DNA of 64,000 nt from Clostridium omnivorum. GTDB lineage: Bacteria; Bacillota; Clostridia; Clostridiales; Clostridiaceae. Within the stretch, counting starts at the first letter, position 1, and the number at the start of each line of letters is the position of its first letter. The stretch is from NCBI RefSeq assembly GCF_026012015.1, contig NZ_BRXR01000001.1, positions 3,632,728-3,696,727 on the forward strand, in the 5' to 3' direction. Shown here piece after piece: positions 55,178 to 63,036 of the stretch. The notes under the pieces are model-generated. The model searched no databases. It saw only the letters and a list, made by a program, of their open reading frames with translations, and had not been told where the DNA came from. Position numbers and translations under genes: made by a program.

Positions 55178-56578
55178 ATGGAAAAGTCCTTTCGCATAGT
55201 TGTTATGGGTGATTCCAGCAGCTCAGTTGCCGAAATTAATTCAGATATACTCCGTAAGCTTTTGTCTAATATTAAGAAGCTGTCACCACAGCCTAAATAT
55301 ATATTTTTTGTAGGAGATATGGTTTACGGTGGCAGTAAGGTAAATGAGCAGTTAGAAAAGTGGAAAAAGCTTGTGGAAGAGTATTATCCTATTAATACGT
55401 TTTGTACTGCATTAGGCAACCACGATGACAGTGAATCAGCTTTTAGCAATGCATTCTCACACCTTCCCAGTGAACAGCTGGAAGGCCACAAGAGAACAGT
55501 TTACTATATAGACTATAAAAACACTCGTTTTATTGTATTAAATTCAAATCGCACAGATTCAAAAGGTAATTATATTATTGGCGAAGATCAGCGAAAATGG
55601 CTTAAGAAGGTTTTAAAGAGCAGCCAGTTAAAATATAATTTTATAATGTTTCATGTCCCAGCATTCCCTACAGGACATCATTATAAAGAGAGTTTAGATG
55701 CAAATGAAGAGGAACGAAATAAATTGTGGAAAATTATTGATAGCTATAATGTGACAGGGGTATTTGTTGGACATGAACACAGTTATAGTCGCCGTATGAT
55801 AGATAGTAATTTGGAAAGTGGAGGCAGTTTAGAACTAAAAAATCATATCTATCATATTATAACCGGTGGGGCTGGTACTTCATTGAGTTCATCTAATAAG
55901 GACATAAGAAATGTTGAAGTAGGGCCAATAGCAGTATTCAACTATGCTGTTGTTGATATTAATGATAATCATGTTACACTTAAAGCTTATGATATTGAAA
56001 ATAAGCTTATAGATTCCTGTACAATGTCACCATATTCTAGTGATAGCACTGCAAAATTATCAAAGGACATTCTAATACCCTATAATGCTAAATGGAGGTA
56101 CTTGGATGATGGTTCTAATCAAGGGGAGCAATGGAGGAAAAGATCCTTTAATGACACTGCTTGGAAAAAAGGACCTGCAGAACTTGGATATGGAGACGGT
56201 GGAGAGGCAACTGTAGTAAGCTATGGCAATAATGTTCATAAAAAGTATATTACAACTTATTTTAGAAAGAGCTTTACTATAAATAATGCATATCATTATA
56301 AAAAATTAACTATTAATATTCAAAGGGATGATGGTGCTGTAGTATATCTAAATGGCAAAGAGGTATATAGAACCAATATGCCATCAGGAACTATTGGTTA
56401 TAAAACCTTAGCATCAAAGGCTATAAATGGTGCTGATGAGGTGACTTATGAAAAGATAATTATTGATGCTGAATATCTCAGAGATGGTATCAATGTAATA
56501 GCAGTAGAGATTCATCAAGCTAATGAAGCTAGTTCAGATATTAGTTTTAATTTCCAGCTTATTGGTCATAAAAGATAA
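55178..56578 (+). CDS. Metallophosphoesterase with C-terminal beta-sandwich domain
   Basis: A 466-residue protein. The phosphoesterase domain (~1-285) resembles purple acid phosphatases: VMGDSSSS, FVGDMVYGG, ALGNHDDSESA, IMFHVPAF and GHEHSYSRR. Residues ~300-466 form a jelly-roll domain (AKWRYLDDG, FNDTAWKKGPAELGYGDGG, YLNGKEVYRTNMPSG) of the kind often found on secreted proteins. No signal peptide is present, although both parts look suited to a surface. It directly follows the epimerase gene. A terminator follows. Confidence 0.87.
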   Translation: MEKSFRIVVMGDSSSSVAEINSDILRKLLSNIKKLSPQPKYIFFVGDMVYGGSKVNEQLEKWKKLVEEYYPINTFCTALGNHDDSESAFSNAFSHLPSEQLEGHKRTVYYIDYKNTRFIVLNSNRTDSKGNYIIGEDQRKWLKKVLKSSQLKYNFIMFHVPAFPTGHHYKESLDANEEERNKLWKIIDSYNVTGVFVGHEHSYSRRMIDSNLESGGSLELKNHIYHIITGGAGTSLSSSNKDIRNVEVGPIAVFNYAVVDINDNHVTLKAYDIENKLIDSCTMSPYSSDSTAKLSKDILIPYNAKWRYLDDGSNQGEQWRKRSFNDTAWKKGPAELGYGDGGEATVVSYGNNVHKKYITTYFRKSFTINNAYHYKKLTINIQRDDGAVVYLNGKEVYRTNMPSGTIGYKTLASKAINGADEVTYEKIIIDAEYLRDGINVIAVEIHQANEASSDISFNFQLIGHKR

Positions 56579-56599
56579 CATTTTAATATAAAACAATGT

Positions 56600-56628
56600 A
56601 AAACCATAGGAAGCCTATGGTTTTACTA
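56600..56628. terminator. Bidirectional terminator
   Basis: AAAACCATAGG-aag-CCTATGGTTTT between the convergent phosphoesterase and PIG-L genes. Confidence 0.88.
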
Positions 56629-56631
56629 TTA

Positions 56632-57312
56632 CTAAACTACTTTTCTTATAAGTTCAAAAGCTTCTGCAAAATTGCAGCCGACTACAGTTCCCCATCTCCT
56701 GGCACTTGTCTCTATACCTTCCGTGGAACGGGGATGTGGGTATTTTCTTAGCTCAGAGTTATAACATTTCATTGCTGAAAGCTTATCAGCTAGCGTATTT
56801 TCAATATTAACAAAATAATTGGGTACAAATTTGTCACCACCTACAAAATTCCATTCACTGGCAGATAAGGTTTCAAAGCAGTATAGTTCCTTTACAGGGC
56901 AATCAATCATGGGTCTTGTAGAAGTTTGAACTGCCTTAAAAACTATTTGATGATCAATATTTAAATCTCCATAGTGATGTGTAAATATAATGGATGGTTC
57001 TATAAGTGAAATGTATTTTTCAATGGTCTTTACTATAGAAAGTAAATCCACATTGTCAAAGCTGTTATCCTTAAAATTGCAAAAAAGTGTTTCTTTATAT
57101 CCTATAATTTTACTAGCTGCAATACTATCCTCAAGTCTAGTTTTTATATTTTCTTCTACCTGCTTTGACTGACTATCATATCTAGAAGTAGTTCCGTCGG
57201 ATAGTATCAATGCATAGCATTCATTTCCTTCTTTAATTAATCGCTTTATAGTGCCGCCACAGCCTAATATTTCATCGTCAGGATGGGCAGCAACTACTAA
57301 TATTTTATTCAT
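56632..57312 (-). CDS. PIG-L family deacetylase (LmbE-like)
   Basis: A 226-residue zinc-dependent N-acetylglucosaminyl deacetylase-like protein. Zinc and catalytic residues lie in VAAHPDDEILGCGGTI at residue 6 and in THHYGDLNIDHQIV near residue 110. LSDGTTSRYD near 39 fits the family. It likely removes an N-acetyl group from an amino sugar in the glycan pathway. Its ribosome site is the 3' end of structured element copy C, and the WbqC gene lies upstream in the same transcript. Confidence 0.9.
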   Translation of the reverse strand: MNKILVVAAHPDDEILGCGGTIKRLIKEGNECYALILSDGTTSRYDSQSKQVEENIKTRLEDSIAASKIIGYKETLFCNFKDNSFDNVDLLSIVKTIEKYISLIEPSIIFTHHYGDLNIDHQIVFKAVQTSTRPMIDCPVKELYCFETLSASEWNFVGGDKFVPNYFVNIENTLADKLSAMKCYNSELRKYPHPRSTEGIETSARRWGTVVGCNFAEAFELIRKVV

Positions 57313-57320
57313 AATACATT

Positions 57321-57383
57321 TCTCCTTTCACAGGAAACACTGGGTAACTTGTTCATGTGGATTCCAATCCGCAAGTTACTGCC
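57321..57383 (-). promoter_or_regulatory. Structured intergenic RNA element, copy C
   Basis: Read on the minus strand it starts right after the WbqC stop codon. P2 is GTAACTTG/CAAGTTAC (57379-57372 with 57351-57344, perfect 8 bp) enclosing a small GGAT/ATCC hairpin. Then CCCAGTGTTTCC: UUCC (57336-57333) can pair with GGAG (57325-57322) across TGTGAAA. The PIG-L start codon is 9 bases beyond. Copy C lacks the long P1 stem of copies A and B. Confidence 0.7.
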
Positions 57384-58118
57384 TTAGAGCAATTTGTTAT
57401 TTAAAAGGTTTTCTAATGTTTTTTTATCAAGGTTATCTTTCATGATAATCTCTAAAGCTTTTTCAGGACCTAGGTTAAACAATAAATCCACTATAGACAT
57501 ATAGGGCATAAATTCACCCCACTGCTGTTTATAGACTGGATGCTGATAATCTTGAAAATATATTTGAATTCCATTGCTTTTAAAGGTTTGCTCCTGAGCA
57601 TAGTTCCTTCCAAGAGCACCAAAGACAAATTTATCAGCATTAAGCTTTTTACAAATTTCAATTATCAGGTCCTGCTTTTTTTCTTTTGTATGAAGATGAC
57701 TTTGCTTAATGACTTTAGTTTCAACATGGAGCTCTTTTAAAAAAAACTCCATTGTGTAAATTAAAAAATCTGTAAGATTAGTCCATTTTCTCTTATAAGC
57801 TGCTTCAAAAAAATCTGAATATAAATGGAAAAAAGGAGTTTTTTTATAGTTTCTATATAAGCCATTCCAATGCTTTAAATTCCAATTTTCAGAGTTATTT
57901 ATCTCCATTTCTAAAATGCTTTTAGTTCTGTATCCAGACATGGATACGGGCACAGTAAGCCACTGGTAGCCTTCTGGGGTTTTTATCTTATTTCTGTTAA
58001 TGAAACTGCTTTTCTCAAATTGGACTTCATCAAGTATTACATAAGTGTCGCTCAGTATAATTTTGTGAAAAAAGCCTAGCCAGGGTAAATAGGCAGGCTG
58101 ATGCGCTGTTAGAATCAA
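57384..58118 (-). CDS. WbqC-like family protein
   Basis: A 244-residue protein of the WbqC family, with the diagnostic start LTAHQPAYLPWLGFFHKI, then DEVQFEKSSFINRNKI, LTVPV and WNLKHWNGLYRNYKKTP. Family members occur in O-antigen and glycan loci and are thought to take part in making or transferring an unusual sugar, but the reaction is not firmly known. It is the first gene of a two-gene leftward transcript with the PIG-L deacetylase. Confidence 0.88.
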   Translation of the reverse strand: MILTAHQPAYLPWLGFFHKIILSDTYVILDEVQFEKSSFINRNKIKTPEGYQWLTVPVSMSGYRTKSILEMEINNSENWNLKHWNGLYRNYKKTPFFHLYSDFFEAAYKRKWTNLTDFLIYTMEFFLKELHVETKVIKQSHLHTKEKKQDLIIEICKKLNADKFVFGALGRNYAQEQTFKSNGIQIYFQDYQHPVYKQQWGEFMPYMSIVDLLFNLGPEKALEIIMKDNLDKKTLENLLNNKLL

Positions 58119-58245
58119 AGAAATCCCTCCTGTTCTGAGGCAATTTATAACAATAGTTTATGCACATTATGTTTATGAAGTTACATATATTGTAGTATTA
58201 AGCAATTGAGATTTAGATATTTATATTATGAAAGGAGAGGTTGGT

Positions 58246-59217
58246 TTGCTACAATATAAAGTTTTGGTTACATCCATTGGTGGCGATTTAGGAAAGGCAG
58301 TATGTAAGTCATTAAAGTACTCAGCTTATAATATAAAAATCTTGGGTACAGACTGCTTAAACTATGTGCCATACCCTATATTTTGTGACGAGTTTTTAAT
58401 CATTCCTAAGGCTGAAAACAGTGGTTATATAGATTTTATAAGTAATTTAATTTTGCAAAACTCAATTGATATAGTTTATGTATGTAGTGAACAAGAACTT
58501 TTATATATTTGTGATAACTTTCATATGCTCTCTAAGGAAATAAGAACTCGTATTGCTATACCTCCCATAGAGGTAATTAATATGTGTAGAGATAAGTATA
58601 AAACTATGGAATTTTTAAAAGATAATGAATTTCCTTATCCTAAATCCATATTGTATGACAAATTGATTAAAGAGGAGGAGCTGCTAAAGAATTTTAATTA
58701 TCCGTTTATTGTTAAAAAAACAGTTGATTGTGGTTCAAAGCATCTTCATGTAATTAGAGATATAAATGAATTTAGGAATATAGCAGATTTAGATTGTACT
58801 TATATGCTGCAGGAATATATACCTGGTATTGAATATACAAATGCAGTATACAAAGATGCTTTTACTGATGAAATATATGTTATTACCCTTGAAAGAACCT
58901 TGAAGGATGGAATGAGCGATGAGGTAAAAGTTGTTTCTAATAAGGAAATAAAAGAGTTGTGCATTGAAGTTGCAAAAAAAATAAAACTTTCGGGCTCTAT
59001 AAATATACAGCTTAGAAAACAGGACGATGGAGCACCCATTATTTTTGAAATCAACCCTCGATATTCAAGTACAGCTTTTATGAGGGCAAAGTTTGGGTTT
59101 AATGATGTTATTTTTGCCTTTGAAAATATTGTATTAAAAAAAGCTATTTCAAAGCCACAAATAAAAAGAGGGGAGGCTTATAGATATATTACTGAGTATT
59201 ATAAGTTTTACTTGTAA
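58246..59217 (+). CDS. ATP-grasp enzyme, carbamoyl-phosphate-synthase-like
   Basis: A 323-residue ATP-grasp protein. It has an N-terminal Rossmann-like domain (VLVTSIGGDLGKAVCKSLKY), the ATP-binding FIVKKTVDCGSKHLHVI and LQEYIPGIEYTN, and metal-binding IIFEINPRYSST near the end. Such enzymes ligate a carboxylate to an amine or thiol, and in glycan loci they may amino-acylate a sugar. The likely start is TTG at 58246, eight bases after AAAGGAG. An in-frame ATG at 58228 lies before that site and has no ribosome site of its own. Confidence 0.87.
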   Translation: MLQYKVLVTSIGGDLGKAVCKSLKYSAYNIKILGTDCLNYVPYPIFCDEFLIIPKAENSGYIDFISNLILQNSIDIVYVCSEQELLYICDNFHMLSKEIRTRIAIPPIEVINMCRDKYKTMEFLKDNEFPYPKSILYDKLIKEEELLKNFNYPFIVKKTVDCGSKHLHVIRDINEFRNIADLDCTYMLQEYIPGIEYTNAVYKDAFTDEIYVITLERTLKDGMSDEVKVVSNKEIKELCIEVAKKIKLSGSINIQLRKQDDGAPIIFEINPRYSSTAFMRAKFGFNDVIFAFENIVLKKAISKPQIKRGEAYRYITEYYKFYL

Positions 59218-59277
59218 CACAAAGAATTGAAACATCATAAATTGATAAGGAAAGCAATATTAAAGGAAGAATATTTA

Positions 59278-59655
59278 GTGGATTACCAAATAAATAGATT
59301 TGTTATTAATGTTCCTGTGGAAAATGAAAAAACGGGTACAGACCAACTTGAAATGGATTTTTTTCTTCAGCCTGAACATAGAAAAGTAATACTAGGAACT
59401 GTACGATTTCCAGATGGAACACCTGCACCTTGTGCAGTAATAAAATTTTTTAGATTAAAACGTCCTTCTTTGAATGCTGAAACTACTTCTGAACTAGAAC
59501 CAATAGGTCATGCTATTGCAGATGACTGTGGACAATTCCTTTTAGGTCCTGTATATCCTGGTGATAAAATTATACTAAAGATTTTTTATATAAATGGTAC
59601 TAACATAGATTTAGATAATGATCCTATAAAATGTACACGAGAGCCTGAAATATAA
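59278..59655 (+). CDS. Small beta-sandwich (carboxypeptidase-regulatory-like) protein
   Basis: About 125 residues. The core GTVRFPDGTPAPCAVIKFFRL and ADDCGQFLLGPVYPGDKII has the pattern of carboxypeptidase-regulatory/Cna-B-like beta sandwiches found on surface proteins. No signal peptide or LPXTG motif. GTG at 59278 with AAAGGAAG eight bases upstream is the best start. An upstream in-frame TTG at 59227 has no ribosome site. Together with the phosphoesterase it suggests a surface structure built without the Sec pathway, for example on spores. Confidence 0.7.
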   Translation: MDYQINRFVINVPVENEKTGTDQLEMDFFLQPEHRKVILGTVRFPDGTPAPCAVIKFFRLKRPSLNAETTSELEPIGHAIADDCGQFLLGPVYPGDKIILKIFYINGTNIDLDNDPIKCTREPEI

Positions 59656-59690
59656 AAAAACAAGAAATTATGAACTGAAGGAATAAGACT

Positions 59691-60584
59691 ATGAAGGATA
59701 TGGTAGATAGTAAAACTTGTATTATTATCCCTTGTAAAAATGAAGGCATATATATGAAGCAAACTTTAGATTTTATGTATCAAACAGAGGCTAGAGAATT
59801 AGCAAAGATAATAGTTATAGATGATAATTCAAACGATGGTTGCTGCAATTTCATAAAGAGTCAGCCAAATAGGTATCTAAATGTAAAGTTAGTACGAACT
59901 CAGGGTATAGGTGCTGCTAGAGCAAGAAATTTGGGAGCAAGTCTAGCAATTAACGCAGAGGTTTTAGTGTTTTGTGATGCTCATATTACTATGAAAAATA
60001 ATTGGCTTAAGGTATTGCTTAATTCACTAAATAACGAGGAGGTTAGTTTAGTTTGTCCTGGTATTAGTGATTTCAATCCCAATAGCCCAATAGGTTATGG
60101 CCAAACCTTTGATGATAAATTTCAGGTTTACTGGATGAAAAGGCCTAAAGATATGGTTGAAATTCCTTTGGCACCTGGAGGATGTATGGCTATCAAAAGA
60201 GATGTTTTTGATTCTGTTGGAGGCTTCGATAATGGATTTAGAAGTTGGGGATATGAAGACGTGGAGTTATCAATTAAGCTGTGGCTCTTTGGTTATAAAA
60301 TTTATGTAAATCCTTTCGCTCGAGTTGGGCATAAATTTAGAAAAGTACAGCCATATGAGGTAGATTCCACAGAATATCATTACAATAGACTTCGAATGGT
60401 ATACAGTCACTTCAATCAAAGTAGAGTTGATAAACTTGTAATTATGATGAAGGATTATCCCAATTATAATGAAATAATGAATAAAATAATTAATAGTGAC
60501 ACCTTTAAGCAGCGTGAGGATTATTTTAAAAACCGTATATATGATGATTGCTGGTTTTTTAATAAATTTAATATACCTTTTTAA
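59691..60584 (+). CDS. GT2 glycosyltransferase, polypeptide-GalNAc-transferase-like
   Basis: A 297-residue GT-A enzyme with CIIIPCKNEGIYMKQTLDFM, VIDDNSNDG, metal motif FCDAHI and the C-terminal PGGCMAIKRDVFDSVGGFDN plus RSWGYEDVELSIKLWLFGY. The DAH motif and the GYEDVELS segment are those of galactosyl-/GalNAc-transferases that modify proteins or glycans. Cytosolic. A GAAGGAA ribosome site precedes ATG at 59691. The stop codon is followed by element copy B. Confidence 0.88.
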   Translation: MKDMVDSKTCIIIPCKNEGIYMKQTLDFMYQTEARELAKIIVIDDNSNDGCCNFIKSQPNRYLNVKLVRTQGIGAARARNLGASLAINAEVLVFCDAHITMKNNWLKVLLNSLNNEEVSLVCPGISDFNPNSPIGYGQTFDDKFQVYWMKRPKDMVEIPLAPGGCMAIKRDVFDSVGGFDNGFRSWGYEDVELSIKLWLFGYKIYVNPFARVGHKFRKVQPYEVDSTEYHYNRLRMVYSHFNQSRVDKLVIMMKDYPNYNEIMNKIINSDTFKQREDYFKNRIYDDCWFFNKFNIPF

Positions 60585-60593
60585 TAATGCTAT

Positions 60594-60684
60594 GGAGGTT
60601 AATGGATTTAGTGCCATTTAATGCGCAACTCGCTGGCGGAAACCAGCACGGATAAGTTGCACTGTTTTCCGAGTGTAAGGAGGG
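60594..60684 (+). promoter_or_regulatory. Structured intergenic RNA element, copy B
   Basis: It starts GGAGGTTAA like copy A. P1: TTAATGG/CCATTTAA (60599-60621, one bulge). P2: GCAACT/AGTTGC (60625-60630 with 60655-60660) enclosing the hairpin GCTGG-CGGAAA-CCAGC. Then CTGTTTTCC, with UUCC (60667-60670) facing GGAG (60679-60682) across GAGTGTAA. The Shine-Dalgarno AAGGAGGG belongs to a short reading frame whose apparent start codon is not canonical. Confidence 0.75.
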
Positions 60685-60690
60685 AATATT

Positions 60691-60837
60691 ATAGAGGTTG
60701 TAATTGAAAAAATATATAAATTTAATCGCACGGACAAATCGGAATATGAATCTAATGAAGTGACTATAACTGAAAATGATGATAGTGTAATAGAATTAGA
60801 AGTTATTATAGAAAAAGGCACTTATCCTTTAAGATAA
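60691..60837 (+). CDS. Possible short gene (48 aa) with non-standard start codon
   Basis: After the Shine-Dalgarno of copy B a frame runs ATA GAG GTT GTA ATT GAA AAA, encoding about 48 acidic residues (EVVIEKIYKFNRTDKSEYE, then ENDDSVIELEVIIEKGTYPLR). A stop TAA at 60676 blocks extension upstream and there is no ATG, GTG or TTG at the right spacing. ATA at 60691 is seven bases from AAGGAGG. Either an ATA/ATT start is used, or an ATG has mutated and the gene is now dead. The 3' end overlaps a terminator. Confidence 0.4.
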   Translation: MEVVIEKIYKFNRTDKSEYESNEVTITENDDSVIELEVIIEKGTYPLR

Positions 60838-60850
60838 GTGCCACCTTTTT
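60817..60850 (+). terminator. Terminator of the glycan operon
   Basis: GGCACTTATC and GATAAGTGCC form a perfect 10-bp stem followed by ACCTTTTTTT. The A-run before it lets it also serve the convergent GNAT gene. Confidence 0.9.
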
Positions 60851-61837
60851 TTATTTGTATAAAGTATGTGTGGTTTCTAAATAGCTAAACTTATATCCGA
60901 TCCATTCACTAATATTAATAGCAGGTTTATTTTCGGGATGATGACTTACAAGGACTTGTTCAAAATCAACATTTTCAAATAATCTTTTATACATAGACGC
61001 ATATAGCCATTTCCCTAAATTTCTTCCTCTATAACCTCTTTTAACTCCAATCATAAATTGGTAAGGAAAACGAGGGTCAGTATTATTAACAGAAACATTG
61101 GATTTTGCTACCATTTCATTTCTAGGATTGAATATCATATAGCAATAATGGCTAATATTTCTTAGAATAAAAGAGTTATTAATTTGTCTTTGCTTTTCAG
61201 GGGTTATAATATATTGTTCATAGCCATTTTCCTTTACATCAGTCATATCTTTCATAGTTTCCGTAAACAATTCACAATATTGTTCTATATACTCTTCAGA
61301 AATAGAATCAGTGAATTTAATAGAAAGATCTTTATTTATTACTTCATATTCTTTTATGTATTTATTAAGTAAATTTATATCTATATCTGCTTTTTTCAAA
61401 GTGTAATAATTACATCTTAAATTTACCTTGTTAACATATTTTTTAATTAATTCATCTAATTCATTATTATAGGAGACTACTGCAATCTCCCCATACTTAT
61501 CTAATTTATTTTGAATTAATTGATTTATTGGATTTAGTATAGATTCATCAATTATTGAACCACATAAGGATATGGTTAATTTATATCGATCTTTTCCGTT
61601 CCAATCAGAAGATTTAGTGAAGGTTATTATTCCTAATATTATAGAACTATTTTCAACTATAAAAAGTTCATTATCATTTTCAATAAAGGATGCTAAAAAT
61701 AAATCTTTATACCTATTAATGGTGTTTAAATTATCTAAATGACCATATTTATTAACTATTTTTTTATTGGTTAAAAACAAATTTTCTAATTCATTTGTTT
61801 TTAAAATAATAGGATTTACTTTACATATTTTTATCAT
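60851..61837 (-). CDS. GNAT family N-acetyltransferase
   Basis: A 328-residue protein. The acetyl-CoA-binding GNAT core lies in the C-terminal part: MVAKSNVSVNN, FPYQFMIGVKRGYRGRNLGKWLYASMY and HHPENKPAINISEWIGYKF (~235-320). The N-terminal half contains a second weaker GNAT-like region (LFIVENSSIILGIITF), so it may be a two-domain enzyme. The substrate is unknown. It lies next to but convergent with the glycan locus, so a role there is not assured. Confidence 0.82.
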   Translation of the reverse strand: MIKICKVNPIILKTNELENLFLTNKKIVNKYGHLDNLNTINRYKDLFLASFIENDNELFIVENSSIILGIITFTKSSDWNGKDRYKLTISLCGSIIDESILNPINQLIQNKLDKYGEIAVVSYNNELDELIKKYVNKVNLRCNYYTLKKADIDINLLNKYIKEYEVINKDLSIKFTDSISEEYIEQYCELFTETMKDMTDVKENGYEQYIITPEKQRQINNSFILRNISHYCYMIFNPRNEMVAKSNVSVNNTDPRFPYQFMIGVKRGYRGRNLGKWLYASMYKRLFENVDFEQVLVSHHPENKPAINISEWIGYKFSYLETTHTLYK

Positions 61838-61899
61838 TAATGTTTACCCCCAACATTTTTACCGATTTATACCTTATTATAACATTTATTTGTATATAA

Positions 61900-61940
61900 A
61901 AACAAACTATATGCTAATTAATAGCATATAGTTTGTTTTT
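61900..61940 (-). terminator. Terminator of the Nudix transcript
   Basis: AAACAAACTATATGCTA and TAGCATATAGTTTGTTT form a long stem directly beyond the Nudix stop codon, with T-runs in both directions. Confidence 0.88.
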
Positions 61941-61942
61941 TA

Positions 61943-62548
61943 TTAAAATATATCAGCTCCAAAGTTGGCGAAGCTTTGTAAAACTAAATAAGCTCTCATA
62001 TCCATTTTCACATCCTGCTTAAGCAATTCTTTTGCCTTTTGTTTAGTTACTAAGGTCGCTTCTATATCTTCATCGTCTTCAAGATATTTATCAGAAAGTA
62101 CACCTTCACAGGTACAGTAAACTATTGAGGCGCATTCATCTGTCATTCCAGCCGAAGCATAAACCTTTTTTGCACTTTTATCATAATTAATATCTAAAAG
62201 TGAAAGTCCTGTTTCCTCCATAAGTTCCCTTCTTACAGCTATTTCTATACTTTCATTATTATCAATAAGCCCTGCTGGAAGTTCATAAACATAATCATTA
62301 AGAGGGATTCTAAACTGCCTTATTAAAACAAGACAATTAGTTTCCTTATGTAAAGCAGCAAGAATTACAGCATCAATACCTTCCTCTTTACCTTGAAAAA
62401 ACTGTTCAGAAAGAGTAGTATAATTTTTTCTTGAGGCAATAACCCAATGCTTTTCATTTCCCTTTTTATTATTATAAACTGCATCGTAAAGACTTAAAAA
62501 TTTTGTCTCAGCTAGTGGATTTAATTTTTTTATTCTACCATTACTCAT
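61943..62548 (-). CDS. Nudix hydrolase, ADP-ribose pyrophosphatase type
   Basis: A 201-residue protein with the complete Nudix box GLIDNNESIEIAVRRELMEETGL (quoted residues about 92-114; key residues G, E, R, E-x-x-E-E-x-G) and YELPAGL before it. This fits ADP-ribose or related nucleoside-diphosphate-sugar hydrolysis with a divalent metal. It is preceded by GGCGGGA and followed by a strong terminator. Confidence 0.88.
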   Translation of the reverse strand: MSNGRIKKLNPLAETKFLSLYDAVYNNKKGNEKHWVIASRKNYTTLSEQFFQGKEEGIDAVILAALHKETNCLVLIRQFRIPLNDYVYELPAGLIDNNESIEIAVRRELMEETGLSLLDINYDKSAKKVYASAGMTDECASIVYCTCEGVLSDKYLEDDEDIEATLVTKQKAKELLKQDVKMDMRAYLVLQSFANFGADIF

Positions 62549-62611
62549 TGATTATCCCGCCTTTCTTATAGGTCAGTAACTACTATTTATCATTGTAAAC
62601 CTACAAATAAA

Positions 62612-63004
62612 TTATGATTTTCCTTTGAATTCATTGCCACATTTTTTACAGGTAATAGTTACTTTTCCTTGTTTTCTAGGAACTCTAAGCTTTTGAGAAC
62701 AATTTGGACATTTAAATATTTTATAGTTTTTACGCTGCTCTACAGAAGCTTTATTTGAATAAAACTTTTGTTTTAACTTTAAAGTAAAGTTGTTAAATAC
62801 TGCTAATTCCTGATATCTCTTATTCTTATTTTTAGAAAGAATTCTAAAGATTCCATAAACAACAAATACAGTCCCTAAAGGAAAAGTATATCTAGAAAAT
62901 GATAATAATAATCCAAAAATAAATAGAAATTCTGTAAGCTTATCTACTCCATAGGAATCCTTTAACATATTATTTATTTTACTTTTAAAGTTGTTAATGT
63001 TCAA
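62612..63004 (-). CDS. Membrane protein with C-terminal zinc ribbon
   Basis: A 130-residue protein. A hydrophobic hairpin lies at ~24-58 (FLFIFGLLLSFSRY, GTVFVVYGIFRIL) and a C-terminal zinc ribbon at ~98-126 (CPNCSQKLRVPRKQGKVTI, then CKKCGNEF). This pattern is common in Firmicute hypothetical proteins. The start appears to be TTG at 63004 with GAGGTGA upstream. It is likely co-transcribed with the S66 peptidase gene. Function unknown. Confidence 0.78.
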   Translation of the reverse strand: MNINNFKSKINNMLKDSYGVDKLTEFLFIFGLLLSFSRYTFPLGTVFVVYGIFRILSKNKNKRYQELAVFNNFTLKLKQKFYSNKASVEQRKNYKIFKCPNCSQKLRVPRKQGKVTITCKKCGNEFKGKS

Positions 63005-63036
63005 TTAAATCACCTCATTTTATTCTATTTCATAGG

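Noticed and set aside
60270-60617. A 115-codon minus-strand frame
   Set aside because: It overlaps the GT2 gene antisense and runs into structured element copy B. No ribosome site or family motif.
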